Assembly: GCA_033675545.1 (NCBI GenBank)
Contig: JAWDGP010006665.1
Coordinates: 234,501 to 298,500 of the forward strand
DNA from: Elysia crispata
Taxonomy: Eukaryota > Mollusca > Gastropoda > Plakobranchidae
DNA length: 64,000 nucleotides
Direction: 5' to 3'
The position numbers and the translations under genes were made by a program. Shown here in pieces: positions 27,268-36,850 of the stretch; within the stretch, counting starts at the first letter, position 1, and the number at the start of each line of letters is the position of its first letter. The notes under the pieces were generated by a model. That model searched no databases and was not told the origin of the DNA. It saw only the letters and a program-made list of their open reading frames with translations.

Positions 27268-30200
27268 ACTCTCTCCCTCCCCCCCCCTCCCTCTGCTGAC
27301 ATAGAAATTTGATTTAATAGACACAAAGTAATATTTTTATATTCAGTAAACATGCAGTTTTATTTTCATTTGAATTTATTCAAACCTATGAAGAAAAAAA
27401 AGATGTAAAGTTTTGGCATAAATTATTATATTGCTAAACCAGAACCTCTAGTGTTTGAAGGAATAATAGTTATTAACTTTTCTACAGACTTAGTTGAGCA
27501 CTATCTGCTTCACAAATTGCAAGGTTCTTATTAGCACTTTTGAAAAAAGTAATACAGATTAAACAGACGTTTTTTTTTTCAATTTGTTTAAAAAACAACA
27601 GTGGAAAATTCTTTAGTTTTTAATCAGTATATAAAAAAAGATAATGTTAATTTTTAAAAAAAAGTTTGACTATCCGAATTTGGTCTTACAGGACCTGCTT
27701 ATGCACATAGAGTCATCTGCTCCTTTCTGTGACATAGAGGGGGCTGTGCTCATTTTCCTTCCAGGCCTGGCAGACATTCAGGAGCTGTATGAGATGCTCA
27801 CTACCCAGAGGCATTTCAGTGATCCGTCCCGGTAAGATGTAGAACTGGGTAACTTATAGTTGGATAGACACGAGGTGAGGAATATGGAATGAGTTATAAA
27901 ACAGTTATGTATTTTATGTGTTATATGAGAACAGAGATTTAAGGTGAAAAGAAGAAGGTATTGAACAAGTCAAAGCTTATTATTTGATTTCTTTCAGTTT
28001 CAGAAGTAATTTAAACATTTTGTATTTTTTTGAGATGGTTTAGCAGTTAATGTATTTTTTTTTTCTGTACTCTTCTTTTCAAGCTCCAGTTCAAGCATTC
28101 ATGAATCAACAATATACTAATTCAAACCAGAGGCTTTGATGATTAAAATCTCATTCTATGTTAAAAAAAAAAATCTATTTGGCTTCTGGTCAGGCCAAGG
28201 GTAGACCTGTTTTGATAAGATTTGATCCTAAAAGGAACACAAGGTAGTCCTTCTTGGAATCAAACCATAACCTTTTCATGTGCAAGAGATTTTCTGCTTG
28301 AGCCAGCTCAAACCAAGGGTTTTGCTGGTTAGATGAGGTTAAATCTTGTCATCAGAAATATCAAAAGCTGCCCTGAGATAATAATCTCTTTCATGTGTCA
28401 TGTCTGTTTGTTTCAGGTACCAGATCTACGCTCTTCACTCTGTATTGTCTTCCCAAGATCAAGGGCGTGTTTTCTTGCTGCCTCCACCTGGTGTCAGGAA
28501 AGTTGTCATAGCTACCAACATTGCTGAGACAGGCATCACTATCCCTGATGTGGTCTATGTTATTGATAGTGGCAAAGCCAAGGAGAATCGGTAAGAAGGG
28601 TTGATGATATTCTTTGCTCTATTTTATTATCTTTATTAAAAAAAAACGGTGAAAAATAGATATATTTCAGCTTCATGTTTTTTAGTGTCTGAAAGAGATT
28701 ACAAATTTTTTTTTTTATTTGAAAAAGGTAAAAAAAACTGAGAGAAATTTAAAATTTTAAGTTTCCAATTCAAATTTCTAACATTTGATGCTCATAGACA
28801 AAAAAGGTCATAAGGGGCTTGCATCTAGAAAAGAAAATGTCACTAATCACAAAGTCTCACCTTACTCACACATACACCCCAGGTACATGGAAACAAGTCA
28901 GATGAGTGCATTGGAGGAAGTTTTTATTAGTCGAGCCAATTGCCAGCAGAGAGCAGGCCGAGCGGGTCGTGTCAGACCTGGCTTCTGTTTCCGCCTATTC
29001 ACACAGGTTCAGCATATGGCACTGAAGGCTTACGGGACTCCAGAACTCTTGAGGGTGCCACTAGAGGAGTTATGTCTTAATATCATGGTAGGGCTCTTGT
29101 AGGGAAGATAACTATCTTTGACTTTTATCTTTAAGAATAAGATTCTGTGCTGTAAGGCAATGAACTAAAAAGTTCTCATTAGGCAGTTATTGTAAGAATG
29201 TTTCTTTTTCTTGTGATGAAATCTTTAGCAATCAGACACATCTAATATGGCATGCTTTGCATACCATCTTCTTTTTTAATGCAAAGCAAATAGTAACAGT
29301 TTATGATAGCAGAAGATCCTTTATGAAGTGAAAGCTGTGAGGTTGCAAAACAGTATTTTTCCTTTTCCTTTTTCTGTGTTGTCATGTTCTCAATACTTAT
29401 TATCAATATAGGTTTGGTTAACTTTTAGGAGTAAGAAATGAAGAATAAACCAGCATTGCTGTAAATTATACTTTCTGGCTCATGTTACCCCTTTTCTTTC
29501 CCTGTGCCTCAGAAATGTCGATACGGCCATCCTCAACAGTTCCTGCAGGGGGCCCTTGATGCACCATCTGCCTTGGCTGTTACGAGAGCAATGGGGCTCC
29601 TCCGAGAGGTTGGGGCCTGCCTGACAGATGATGCAACCTTGACCCCATTGGGGCACCACCTTGCTGCTCTCCCGGTAGATGTTAGGATTGGCAAAATGCT
29701 GATCTTGGCAGCCGTTTTTGGCTGTCTGGAGCAAGTGGTGAGTGGTTTTGTTTGTGACTTGAATATTTTGGTAGAGCTGGTACTGAAAGTTTATGAGTTT
29801 TTTCGACATCAAAACCATGATATAAATAAAAAAAAATGAGAATGATTAGTTTATCTGGTAGGCATTGAAATAATGTATGAAGGTAATATAGATTGGCATT
29901 GGTCTTTTGGTACAGATTAAATCTTTTTTCTAAATAGAAAATACTGTCAATGTCTATTTATTTTCTGTAATACAGACACATTTGTCACATTTCATTTTTC
30001 CTGTCCTTTTTTATTTTTTTTTTATAAGAGAACCACAGAGGTGTCTCAACATAGATGAGCTTTTTTTATTTCATGCTATTTAAACTTTGTTCATGTATGG
30101 ATAATGACAAAAGTTAATGCTATGGAATAAATATGGTAAAAGTATGGTAGAAAATGAGAGGATAAAATGAATGGCTGGAAATGGATGGGAGAAGTGGAAA

Positions 30201-33200
30201 ATTGCTAGATTATTTTCAAAGATTAAATTGTAAACTATGCTATGGAAAAAAATGTAGTGAAATTAGCAGAGGAAAATTGCCAAACTGACCTTTTTTGGGG
30301 GGAAAATTGAATGAAGTTTGTGGTGATATTTAGATAAGAAGGCTGAAGGTTAGAGCTGGAAATTTATTAATCTAGATAATTGATCACATTTTCTTGACAT
30401 GTTGAGTCATGATGTTTGTTTTGAAAGTGATATGAGTCAGCTTCAATAAGGAAAATTTTGGGATTGATTTCTCCCTCAGCATTAAAATTCTTTTGCTGTG
30501 ACTAGGAGCATGAAGGCATTAACCCTGATGTCAGTAAAAGCCTTATTTGAGCGTGTAAGGTCCACTTCATTCATATGTGAGTTTAGCGCCTCATTTTTTT
30601 CTTCTGTCCAGCCCGAAAGAGACTTTAGTTTGGTATGCAGTAAGGCCTGAGATTGCTGTGTTGTAGATGAACAATAGCTGACCACAAACAATTTCTATGA
30701 ATAAAATGAATGACCTTAACTGTAATTTCCTTTTATTTTCAGGCAGTGATTGCTGCAGCCATGACAGACAAGCCACCTTTTGTAGTTCCTTTGAGCAAAA
30801 AGTCTGAGGCTGATACGGCCAAGCAGGCATTGTCATTGGCTAACTCTGATCATGTGACTCTACTCAAGGCTTTTGTTGGGTTGGTAACTCTTCACGATCA
30901 TTCAGAATAGTCCATGTAAAACTGATTTACAAAAAAAGTAAAAAAATATTTTTTTTGTATACAATTAGAGCTCACTTTTTTCACTTGACTTATTGCTTGG
31001 AAACTCAGTGATCTGGCAAAATCTCTTTCAAATTAATAGAAATTGAATTGGAACATTGTATGGATTTTTGATTTTGAAGTTTGGACTCTAAAACAGATTT
31101 CTTCCTGCTTTTTGAGTTTTTAAATTTTAGTTTGAAAGTGATATTTTTTTCATTTAATACTTTTGTAATAATAGCATGAGAGAGTGAAAAAAAATCATTT
31201 GAGCAGCATTTCAATTTTGTAGCTGTAACTTCTGACACTATTTGATTAATCACTGATCCAGAGTTTAATGTCATATTTCTCCATGTTTGTTACTGGTTTT
31301 CTTTTTACAGGTCATTCGTGAAATATAGTATTTAGAGCAAACTATTGATCTCTTATAATGAACTTCAAAGCTGGGTTTTCTTTTAAAAAAAATCTGTGTA
31401 ATCCCTGCAATTTGCGATAACTTAAATTACTGTATTCTACTTTACACTAACAATGAATGTGAATTTCCTGCTCTTTATAAACTCCAAACTATAGCTGGCG
31501 TAAAGCTCGACAGGAAAGCAAGTCTGCAGAAAATTCGTTCATCAATAAAAATTTTTTGAAGAGATCAACACTAATGGATATAGAGGTAAATTAAGTCAGT
31601 CGAACAAGTTACATAAGCAAGTTTGTATTGGAGTAATAAAGACTAAGAATTGAAAACACCGTTTGATAGAGGTCATTAGTTAGGATTACCACATAAAAAA
31701 ATAGTTTCTTTTGCCACTTGTTAGACTGCAAATATGATCTAATCTAATCAGCTTTATTATTCTTTGCAATAAGACTGATCATTTAATTCCATAACGACAA
31801 TTTTCTACCTGTGTCTCCCTCCTTTTCTACTGTTAAATAGTTTTCATGAATTTTGCACTTATTTTTCAACACCTATTGATATTACACTGTTACGATTGTC
31901 ATGAAAATATTGGTTTTGTAAAATAACTGCTTTCTGCCTTTAGAGCGTGTGAGGTCCTCAAGCACTTAGTATGAATGTTCATTTTCCTCAATGCTTTTCT
32001 TATGTCTCCCCTCTGTCTTACACCAGAATGTGTCGAGAGACCTAGTGAAGCTTGTGGGCAGTATTGGGTTCAGCTCAACAGACTCACACCACAACTACTC
32101 TAGTTTTTCTGCTGGGGATCAGCCCAGCTCAGGGGAGGTTCTGGCTATCTCTAATGTGAGGACAGCATCCAAGGATGAGTTAGGCCAAAATTCTGTCGCA
32201 ATCATCAAAGCAGTCCTTACTGCAGGACTTTATCCTCAGGTTTGCTTACTTAAACACCACAGCTGTTACAAGCCAAGCTGCTTTACATTTTGAAATTTTA
32301 AGAATTCTAAGTCAAGGTGTAAGTTAAGCAACTAGATCAATAATTCAAATTTGTTTATGGTACCTATAAATGATGAGCTAAGAGGGCAATGCACTATTTT
32401 CCTGAGTATGGCTCATTAGGCATTAGAATCTGTCTCAATGTATCACTTGAGTTTCATTATTGTGTGTTAAACATACTGTTTATGTAAATAGTCGTAAACT
32501 GATCTTGATGTATTTTCCATGTGCTTTTCCAGTTTCATGAAAGTCTCTGACTTAGTGACTTTGCCTTGACATAGAGCCTCTTGGTTGGAATTTTGCATTT
32601 TTACTCTTTATATTAAGAGTAATGAAAAATGGTCAGGGTCTAAACTCTTCTGCTGAGAAAATCTTCCTACTACATCAAGTCTTGACCTCAACAGGGAATC
32701 TCTTGTGTATTTTTTAAGAAACCCATGCAGACAATTTAAAAAAATCGTTGTCAACTTATTAAGTGAGGAGTCTCAGGGATTTTACTTATATGATTGTCTC
32801 AAGCTAACTGTTTTGTCGCTCTGCCCTCAGGTTGGCCAGGTTTTGACAACTCCTTCAGTGGATGTGAGTGAGCAGTCAAGTTGCCTGGTGGAGACATCGC
32901 AGGGCGTGGCACAGGTGCATCCTTCCTCTGTCAACAGGAACTTGGCCCTCACTGGATCCTGGCTTGTCTATCATGAGAAGGTCAGTAGTCTCTAACATTC
33001 TTTCTATTTGCTGAAAATGCTGTTGTAGTCTTCTTTGTTGCAATCTGTTTCAAAGGATACTCTGTCTCTCTATTGACTGCTATAAGCTTCAAATGATAAT
33101 ATGATCACTTGAAACAATCAATATGATCACCATTTGAAACAATCAATATGATCACTTGAAACAATATTTTTCAGCAATTTTCATTTTGCATATTTTTCTT

Positions 33201-35754
33201 TTTTCTATATGCCTTCCCTATCTTTTTTTAACGGCTGTTATCATCTTATCTCTACCTTCTCTTCAGGCAGACTGGGTTGCACAGTTTTTTGCTGATTATT
33301 TTAAGCCTTACTTCTTTGATATATTGATTTTTATCTCTATTTTTTTTTTAATTGTGTTTCCTACCAGACATTTGATTGAATTTGTTTATTTTTTAAAAAA
33401 AGAAATATTGTCATATCAGCGTGCCTATCAATTTCTTAGTTTGGTTTTGTAATGCACTAGAAACTAATAACTTTTGAGAAGACTAAAAAGTATGCATATT
33501 TAAAAAAAATTAAATCTTTGAGAAGACTAAAAGAACATATAACAGGAACTTGGGTTCATGCAATATTTTAACTCAAAAGGTACGGAGGACCAGAGTGTAT
33601 GTGAGAGACACCTCAGTGGTCTCCCCTTATGCCCTGCTACTGTTTGGTGGTGCTATTGATGTCCAACACATCCAGAAACTTATCTCCCTTGATGGATGGA
33701 TCCGCTTCAGAGTAAGGGTCCTGCTTTATGTAGATAATGAGCTTTCCAAAGGAACCTCTTACAAGTAGAGTTGATGTTAAGAAAAAAGTTGTGAAAAAGA
33801 AAATGAATAAGCTTTAAGACTAACCTCATGGGACTGGTAATATAATTATAAATACAACACAATTTAAGTAATAGATATGTAGAAAATGTGACTCTGAAAT
33901 ATATTCTACTCATCTATTTAATTATTTTATGAGATTTTGAGTTATGCTGATAAAATTATGTTTACTTTAAACTTTGAGGATTAATTCAGAAGTATTTTAT
34001 ATTAAACAGAAAAGAAAACATCTCTCCCTCTTTTTGTAAACATTTGTAGCAAAGCGTATTTGATATGAATTGAGTTTTGCGAAAGCCACAAAGATAGTTA
34101 ATACTTTCAACTGGATCTCTTGTATCACTGCAGGCAGTGGCTCGAACTGGTGTTATCTTCAAAGAGTTGAGAATCCTTCTTAACTGTGTGCTCAGCCAGA
34201 AGTTGAGAGAGCCTGGCCTCAATATTACAGGTGTGTACATAACAACTAGTCATGTTTATAAGGATTTAGAAAGACCCTGTTATGCTACAATGTGACTGCA
34301 AGATTTGTTGCTCTTTTTTTTATTATTGGCCGTTATCTTTTGGTATTGTACAGAAAACTTTTCAAAATATGCTCAAATGCTCTTTTCTTTTTTTTTTTTT
34401 TTTGACACCTAACTTTATCAAGCAATACATGTTGCGAGTCATTTGTTGAATGCTGTCAGGCATGAAGCCCTGATTTTTTTGTACAGATGCTTCATGCTTA
34501 GCAACTTGGATGTTTACATTTGCTAACTGATGGGAAAGATCAATCACTTACACATAGCACATATACACTCATCAGTTAAAAATCAAATATGACCAACCAA
34601 TAGAATTATCCTTCTTGCTGTACAACCTCTCAGCTGTCAGCATATCCAATCTGATTTAATTCTTAAAGACAGAGAAGATTTGAATTTTGTTTACTCTGCT
34701 AATTTGACTTTTGAATTTGTCGATCCTGTTTTTTAAGACTTACAACTGAACTTCTTTGGGTTTTTTTTTAAGGCCATAAAAGATGCAGTAAACATAAAAA
34801 CTCTGGATCATTATCAGATAATTCCTCTATAGATCTAATCTGGACTTAGATCTAGATATCGATCTAATCTCACAGATTTCACCGATTCAGGAGCCGACTT
34901 TCAATTCTGCAACATCTTCTAAATTATTTTGTAAAAAAATGATGAGTAAATAATGAAAAAACAAAAATATTGACGCAGTGAGTCATTTATGATGTTACTA
35001 CATACTTATTATACACTGAACCTAAAGAAGCAAGGGTTGCAGGCGCCTTCACAACGAACTGTTAGATTGCCAGCAACAGATTGGGCCGTATCGAAAGTAA
35101 TCTCTGAGTAGACTCACAAATCTGTTCTTAGCTTTTTACAGTCAGGGGAAATTCTAATCAGACTTACACAACAGGAAAATATTTAATGGGAATGATAATT
35201 CAAAAGACAGTATTAAATTTCCCAGATGAAACACTTTTCATCAGCTGAACTGTTGACTTCAAACATTTTTTTTATTTTTCTTGGATTCAAGAAGCAATGG
35301 CCATATTAGTAAGGCTAGAATTATAACTCTAAAACCTCTGTCAGGAAGTGCCATTTAAATACATGTGTTCAGAACATTACTGGCAAGATTTTTTTAATGT
35401 CCCTTTTTTTTTCTGAGGAACCTAACATGGACAGGTCATGTACATAATCCTAAACAATCTTATGTATACTAGATGTGTGGAAAGCGTTCATGGGGACTCC
35501 ATTGGGTATCATCATTTTATGTCAAGGAATAGCATTCTGTGAGAAATTAAAGAATAATGTATGTGAGAAAAACAGACATATCATTAAATGATTGGTGTAG
35601 CTCATCCACTGCAGGATGATTTCAAATTTTATCGCAAGCCTTGTCAAGCAAACATTTTAATATATTAACTCATTGTTTTATATAATTAATATTTCCAGGC
35701 AGTCCAGTCATTACGTTACTGAGAGAGCTGATTCAAGCAGAGAGGACAAGATGA
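3208..35754 (+). CDS. DHX29: ATP-dependent RNA helicase DHX29, 30 coding exons
   Basis: DHX29 is a DEAH-box helicase that binds the 40S subunit and lets 43S complexes scan structured 5' UTRs. Exons (all GT-AG): 3208-3298, 5503-5576, 6056-6169, 6635-6764, 8188-8342, 8579-8716, 10341-10467, 10981-11202, 12032-12200, 12508-12631, 13312-13413, 14479-14646, 15188-15379, 16889-16981, 18198-18509, 19118-19294, 24685-24774, 25399-25494, 26377-26466, 27692-27831, 28417-28590, 28883-29087, 29513-29737, 30743-30879, 31495-31585, 32027-32239, 32831-32980, 33580-33711, 34134-34230, 35699-35754. They splice in frame to 4,284 nt, or 1,427 aa; human DHX29 is 1,369 aa. The start was chosen because ATG at 3208 has A at -3 and G at +4 and gives an MGKRK-type N-terminus like the vertebrate MGGKNKK. 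No exon shows a stop or frameshift, so the gene looks functional. Large introns hold mariner, pogo-like and copia insertions. Confidence 0.95.
3955..3984 (+). repeat. mariner left terminal inverted repeat
   Basis: Thirty bases that are the exact reverse complement of 5290-5319, preceded by the TA target site at 3953-3954. Confidence 0.95.
4070..5125 (-). pseudogene. mariner transposase, interrupted by one stop codon
   Basis: The reading frame from the ATG at 5125 to the stop at 4070 spans 351 codons and is collinear with mariner transposases, including those fused into SETMAR proteins. The N-terminal part has the paired helix-turn-helix (SAANIHARM ... [13 protein letters not shown], then SGRPLS, then [19 protein letters not shown]). 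The catalytic domain has the first Asp in [14 protein letters not shown], the second in HDNARPHT, and the third in [12 protein letters not shown], with 34 residues between the second and third (DD34D). A single in-frame TAA at 4439-4441, where related proteins read NSERYISTL, splits the frame. No frameshift is seen. Confidence 0.93.
5290..5319 (-). repeat. mariner right terminal inverted repeat
   Basis: Exact reverse complement of 3955-3984, followed by the TA target duplication at 5320-5321. Confidence 0.95.
16889..29087 (+). CDS. DHX29: DHX29 exons 14-22: DEAH helicase core (RecA1 and RecA2)
   Basis: Residues 603-1061 carry all the helicase motifs. Motif I is GETGSGKST at 617-625 (exon 14). 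Motif Ia is [12 protein letters not shown] and Ib lies around TTGVILRQL (exon 15). Motif II is DEVH at 736-739; an intron splits it between E and V (18509/19118), and copia lies in the next intron. Motif III is SAT at 768-770 (exon 16). Exons 17-19 encode the poorly conserved linker between the RecA domains that is specific to DHX29. Motif IV is around [10 protein letters not shown] (exon 20), motif V is [12 protein letters not shown] (exon 21), and motif VI is QQRAGRAGR at 1014-1022 (exon 22). Motif II reads DEVH rather than DEAH, as in vertebrate DHX29. All catalytic residues are present. Confidence 0.95.
17072..17940 (+). mobile_element. Decayed pogo/Tigger-like DNA transposon remnant in DHX29 intron 14
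   Basis: The left edge reads TA then CAATGGAACCTCTGAATCAA, resembling the CAGTGGAACCTCG-type ends of pogo/Tigger elements with their TA target. Downstream, the frame from 17649 to the stop at 17799-17801 encodes [20 protein letters not shown], which looks like the N-terminal psq/CENP-B helix-turn-helix of pogo or jerky transposases. The following bases may hold a further worn piece ([12 protein letters not shown]). I find no right TIR and no DDE domain, so this is a 5' fragment. Assignment rests on motif resemblance only. Confidence 0.42.
19382..19470. repeat. (TA)n microsatellite
   Basis: About 44 uninterrupted TA units, 120 bp from the copia left LTR in DHX29 intron 16. Confidence 0.97.
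19593..19795 (-). repeat. copia 3' LTR (203 bp)
   Basis: Matches 24257-24458 nearly base for base. It begins TGTTAATCAG and ends CAGTCAACA on the + strand. The left flank is the target duplication TAGGC. Confidence 0.96.
19796..19804 (-). other. copia polypurine tract
   Basis: On the minus strand ATGGGGAGG abuts the 3' LTR, the expected place for the plus-strand primer. The 19805-20222 stretch between it and the end of the polyprotein is non-coding. Confidence 0.7.
20223..24209 (-). CDS. copia Gag-Pol polyprotein (1,328 aa)
   Basis: A single open frame encoding the parts of a Copia polyprotein in the usual order. A UBN2-type Gag region lies at about residues 10-180. Two CCHC zinc knuckles are at about 209-222 and 238-251 (C-x2-C-x4-H-x4-C). 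The aspartic protease has DSGA at about 297. The pre-integrase zinc region and an integrase core with HIDLAGP, SDQGGEF and NGTAER follow. The RVT_2 reverse transcriptase has WVDDILI in place of YVDD, and the RNase H has GFCDADWAN and STCEAEY near the C-terminus. In Copia elements the integrase precedes the reverse transcriptase, as here, which separates it from Gypsy. The frame looks whole. Whether it is expressed cannot be told. Confidence 0.96.
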   Translation of the reverse strand: MAAAQRNYKLPIFDGNERQYELWEIKFLGYMRLRGLIDIFSTDSVDAGKNAEAFAELIQCLDDKSLSLIIRDARDNGKAALKILRDHYLPKGKPRIITLYTELTSLRFNTRETLTEFIVRAETLAAQLRETGETISDSLLIAMIMKALPDQYKPFVAVVNQKEDNLKFLDFKIQLRNFEDTEKLCNEQAPSSVMVMKNNPKSNAKSKWCSFCKSKTHNLAECYKQRKQDKSQQSSRYCTFCNSSTHDTQFCRFKNKQNKQYQSAKSCTDTQSSHHNFAFLVSSNTDTSQHENSFLIDSGATVHIINAKDKFVCFNSSFVPENHVIQLADGTKASNVALAQGDATVLLQDHEGVNRELTLKNALYVPSFQQSIISVPAATKAGATVSFSNSSGTLSFKEHIFKICKTKNLYYINTLQHQTCKKNTLKGWHAVLGHCNAPDILKLEEEAIGIKIVGDRNPNLNCETCVLGKMCDARNRQPDSRASKPLELVHIDLAGPIDPIAKDNFRYALICVDDFSNCTAVYFLKQKSDTCKAFRKFLSDFSAYGQVKKIRSDQGGEFISEEFSSILTEHLIHHEKSAPYSPHQNGTAERHWRTLFEMARCLLLDSKLPKFMWTYAVMASAYIRNRCFNSRLGKTPFQAMTGRKPNLSNMQTFGESCFAFNQNPKKLDPRSEKGIFVGYDRDSPAYLIYFPDKEIVKKVRRVKFLDSTDNEKAQSNDNENDQNIVTIDRGNSEDNHYSKSDETLQSEDDGFEEDTEKDVFTSASPSTQTGVTDNRPSKRKTTRPKYLDDYCCNDDELSDHLNIITHYCYSANFDVPQSYCEAISSNDASKWETAMMQEMKALKENETFDVVPLPKDRELVGGKWVYAVKTDKEGNETYKARYVAKGYSQVERVDFFETFSPTTRMSSIRMFTQIAMQYDLSIHQMDVKAAFLNAPIDCEIYVEQPPGFKQKNKKGENLVLKLKKSLYGLKQSGRNWNSTVDTYLTDEGFRRSINDPCLYFKPDCNTFILLWVDDILIAAQPTAMKTVKSAFEKRFQMKDLGEVSYFLGIRFERLKIEGIEAITMSQSMYISKILERFEMSDCKPRFTPIEMKPCVNEHDSEPLIGDEMKMYKQIVGALIYIMTATRPDISYAVTKLSQYMSCACRCHLIMAKHVLRYLKTIYDEKLIFRKSNKPFTVKGFCDADWANLEDRKSVTGYCFHSENGPLISWKSRKQPTVALSTCEAEYMSLVSATQEGKYLLSFLNEVLDLKQTRFLLLCDNQGAIALAKNPIKHQRSKHIDIKYHFIRNEITQDRLCIQYIPTDNNVADLFTKPTSKMKLQRFKTFLMG
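24243..24256 (-). other. copia primer-binding site (initiator Met tRNA internal fragment)
   Basis: Directly next to the 5' LTR, the minus strand reads GGTTATGGGCCCAG. Its complement is the anticodon stem-loop of eukaryotic initiator Met tRNA, not its 3' end. Drosophila copia is known to use this internal half-tRNA type of primer. Confidence 0.85.
24257..24458 (-). repeat. copia 5' LTR (202 bp)
   Basis: Second copy of the LTR, one base shorter in an A run. The right flank carries the other TAGGC target duplication. Confidence 0.96.
24972..25039 (+). repeat. Short tandem repeat (28-29 bp, about 2.4 copies)
   Basis: Units beginning GGTCTGGTCA at 24972 and 25000, with a partial third at 25029, in DHX29 intron 17. 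Confidence 0.8.
26149..26196. repeat. (AT)n microsatellite
   Basis: About 24 AT units in DHX29 intron 18. Confidence 0.95.
27132..27296. repeat. Compound CCCT/CTGT/GT/CT microsatellite
   Basis: Pyrimidine-rich compound repeat in DHX29 intron 19. It passes through CCTC, CTGT, GT and long CT runs, ending in a C run. Open frames across it on either strand are repeat artefacts. Confidence 0.95.
28190..28345 (-). mobile_element. Possible tRNA-derived SINE fragment
   Basis: In DHX29 intron 20 the minus strand reads TGGCTCAAGCAG (box A-like) and, about 40 bases on, GGTTTGATTCC (box B-like, one change from GGTTCGATTCC). A T-run lies at the far end. Box spacing fits a tRNA-derived SINE head. Box A is imperfect and no target duplication was found, so this is a weak call. 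Confidence 0.33.
29513..35754 (+). CDS. DHX29: DHX29 exons 23-30: winged-helix/HA2 and OB-fold C-terminus
   Basis: Residues 1062-1427. Exon 23 encodes the start of HA2 with [21 protein letters not shown], almost the same as the human LTPLGQHLAALPVNVKIGKML. Exon 24 continues HA2 ([16 protein letters not shown]), and its join to exon 25 restores the GW(R/K)KARQ motif. Exons 26-28 encode the OB-fold region, including [10 protein letters not shown] and [11 protein letters not shown]. Exons 29-30 give the last helices, ending ELIQAERTR and TGA at 35752-35754. The exon 24 donor (GTTGGT at 30880) is weak apart from its GT, but only this choice preserves the frame and the conserved GW. Confidence 0.92.
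33099..33165 (+). repeat. Triple tandem repeat of a TGATCA-bearing 22-25-mer
   Basis: Three near copies of ATATGATCACTTGAAACAAT in DHX29 intron 27; the middle one carries a short insertion. Confidence 0.8.
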
Positions 35755-35831
35755 CATCACTCAATGTTTTTGTGTTAACTGCTATGTACACTCATAATCT
35801 TTTTTGATTATGTGGAATATGTAGAAAAAAA

Positions 35832-35837
35832 ATTAAA
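35832..35837 (+). terminator. Proximal poly(A) signal candidate (ATTAAA) of DHX29
   Basis: An ATTAAA hexamer 78 bases after the DHX29 stop. It is a common variant signal and would give a very short 3' UTR. Confidence 0.4.
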
Positions 35838-36844
35838 GCTGTCAGATAAGAGCCCAATGTTGATGTTAAACAAACTTTATGAAGTCCTAAAGCAGCCACA
35901 TTGTTGTTGCAGAAATATTACATCATTTATAGATACATAAATTATAAACTTGATGAAGTAATATTTTTTCTAGAAAGCCTTTTCCTAAGTATGTATGAAG
36001 CTACGCCATAAAATGAGATTTTTTGCGGAAGACGACTTCTTTGGAAAATGCCATTTTCCTGAAGACAGCTTGAAATCCTTGATATTTGAAGTCCTTTTAC
36101 TTCTGAAACAATATGAAAGTTGGTAATTAAATTTCAAGCTTTCTGCTACAATATTGTAACTATTGATTTGTGGTTTACAGAATGTTATTGGAGTAACCTG
36201 TCACAATATTTACTCTGTTAACCCTTCTTTTACCATGGCTATATACATAGTTATTTAACTGTTCCCTCTGATTACCTAACTAACTATTCCTTGAAAACCA
36301 GCCAATAGGCCATACTGAGCATTTTAATGAAAAACCATGTACTATTATAAGAGTTTTTAAAAAGTTAAATGGTGGATTTGTTTTATCTAGAGTATTTTTC
36401 TTTTTAAATTGAATGTAATTGTAAACTGTTTAAAAATAATTCTTGTTGCCTCTTTTGTTTAGAGACATTTTTTGCATTGGCTGCTGCTGGTAGAGGTATA
36501 ATACTATAACCGCAAAAGAAACATATTTAGGTCTAACAGGAAGATGATAAGTCATCCATTTCAATACTACGATTGGAAGCATAGTAAAGTAGTTCTACTC
36601 TCGAGGTTTGGTCAACAGGATTGTCGGTGACTTTCTTCTCAGTTTAATCTTGCCCTAAGTAACATAGCTCAGATTGATTTACATCTAATATCAATGACTC
36701 TAGATCCCGAACTTCTTCATCTTAATCTTGCTGAGTCTTTGCACTGTGTGTGCTAGATTCAGCTTTGTAGACACTGAGCACAGTCAACTCTCAACTTCAT
36801 ATATGTGTAATTTATTGACCTCTAACCTGATCTGAGCTTGAGGA

Positions 36845-36850
36845 AATAAA
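36845..36850 (+). terminator. Distal poly(A) signal candidate (AATAAA) of DHX29
   Basis: The first canonical AATAAA I see after the DHX29 stop, giving a 3' UTR of about 1.1 kb. The interval 35755-36850 has no coding potential. Confidence 0.4.
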
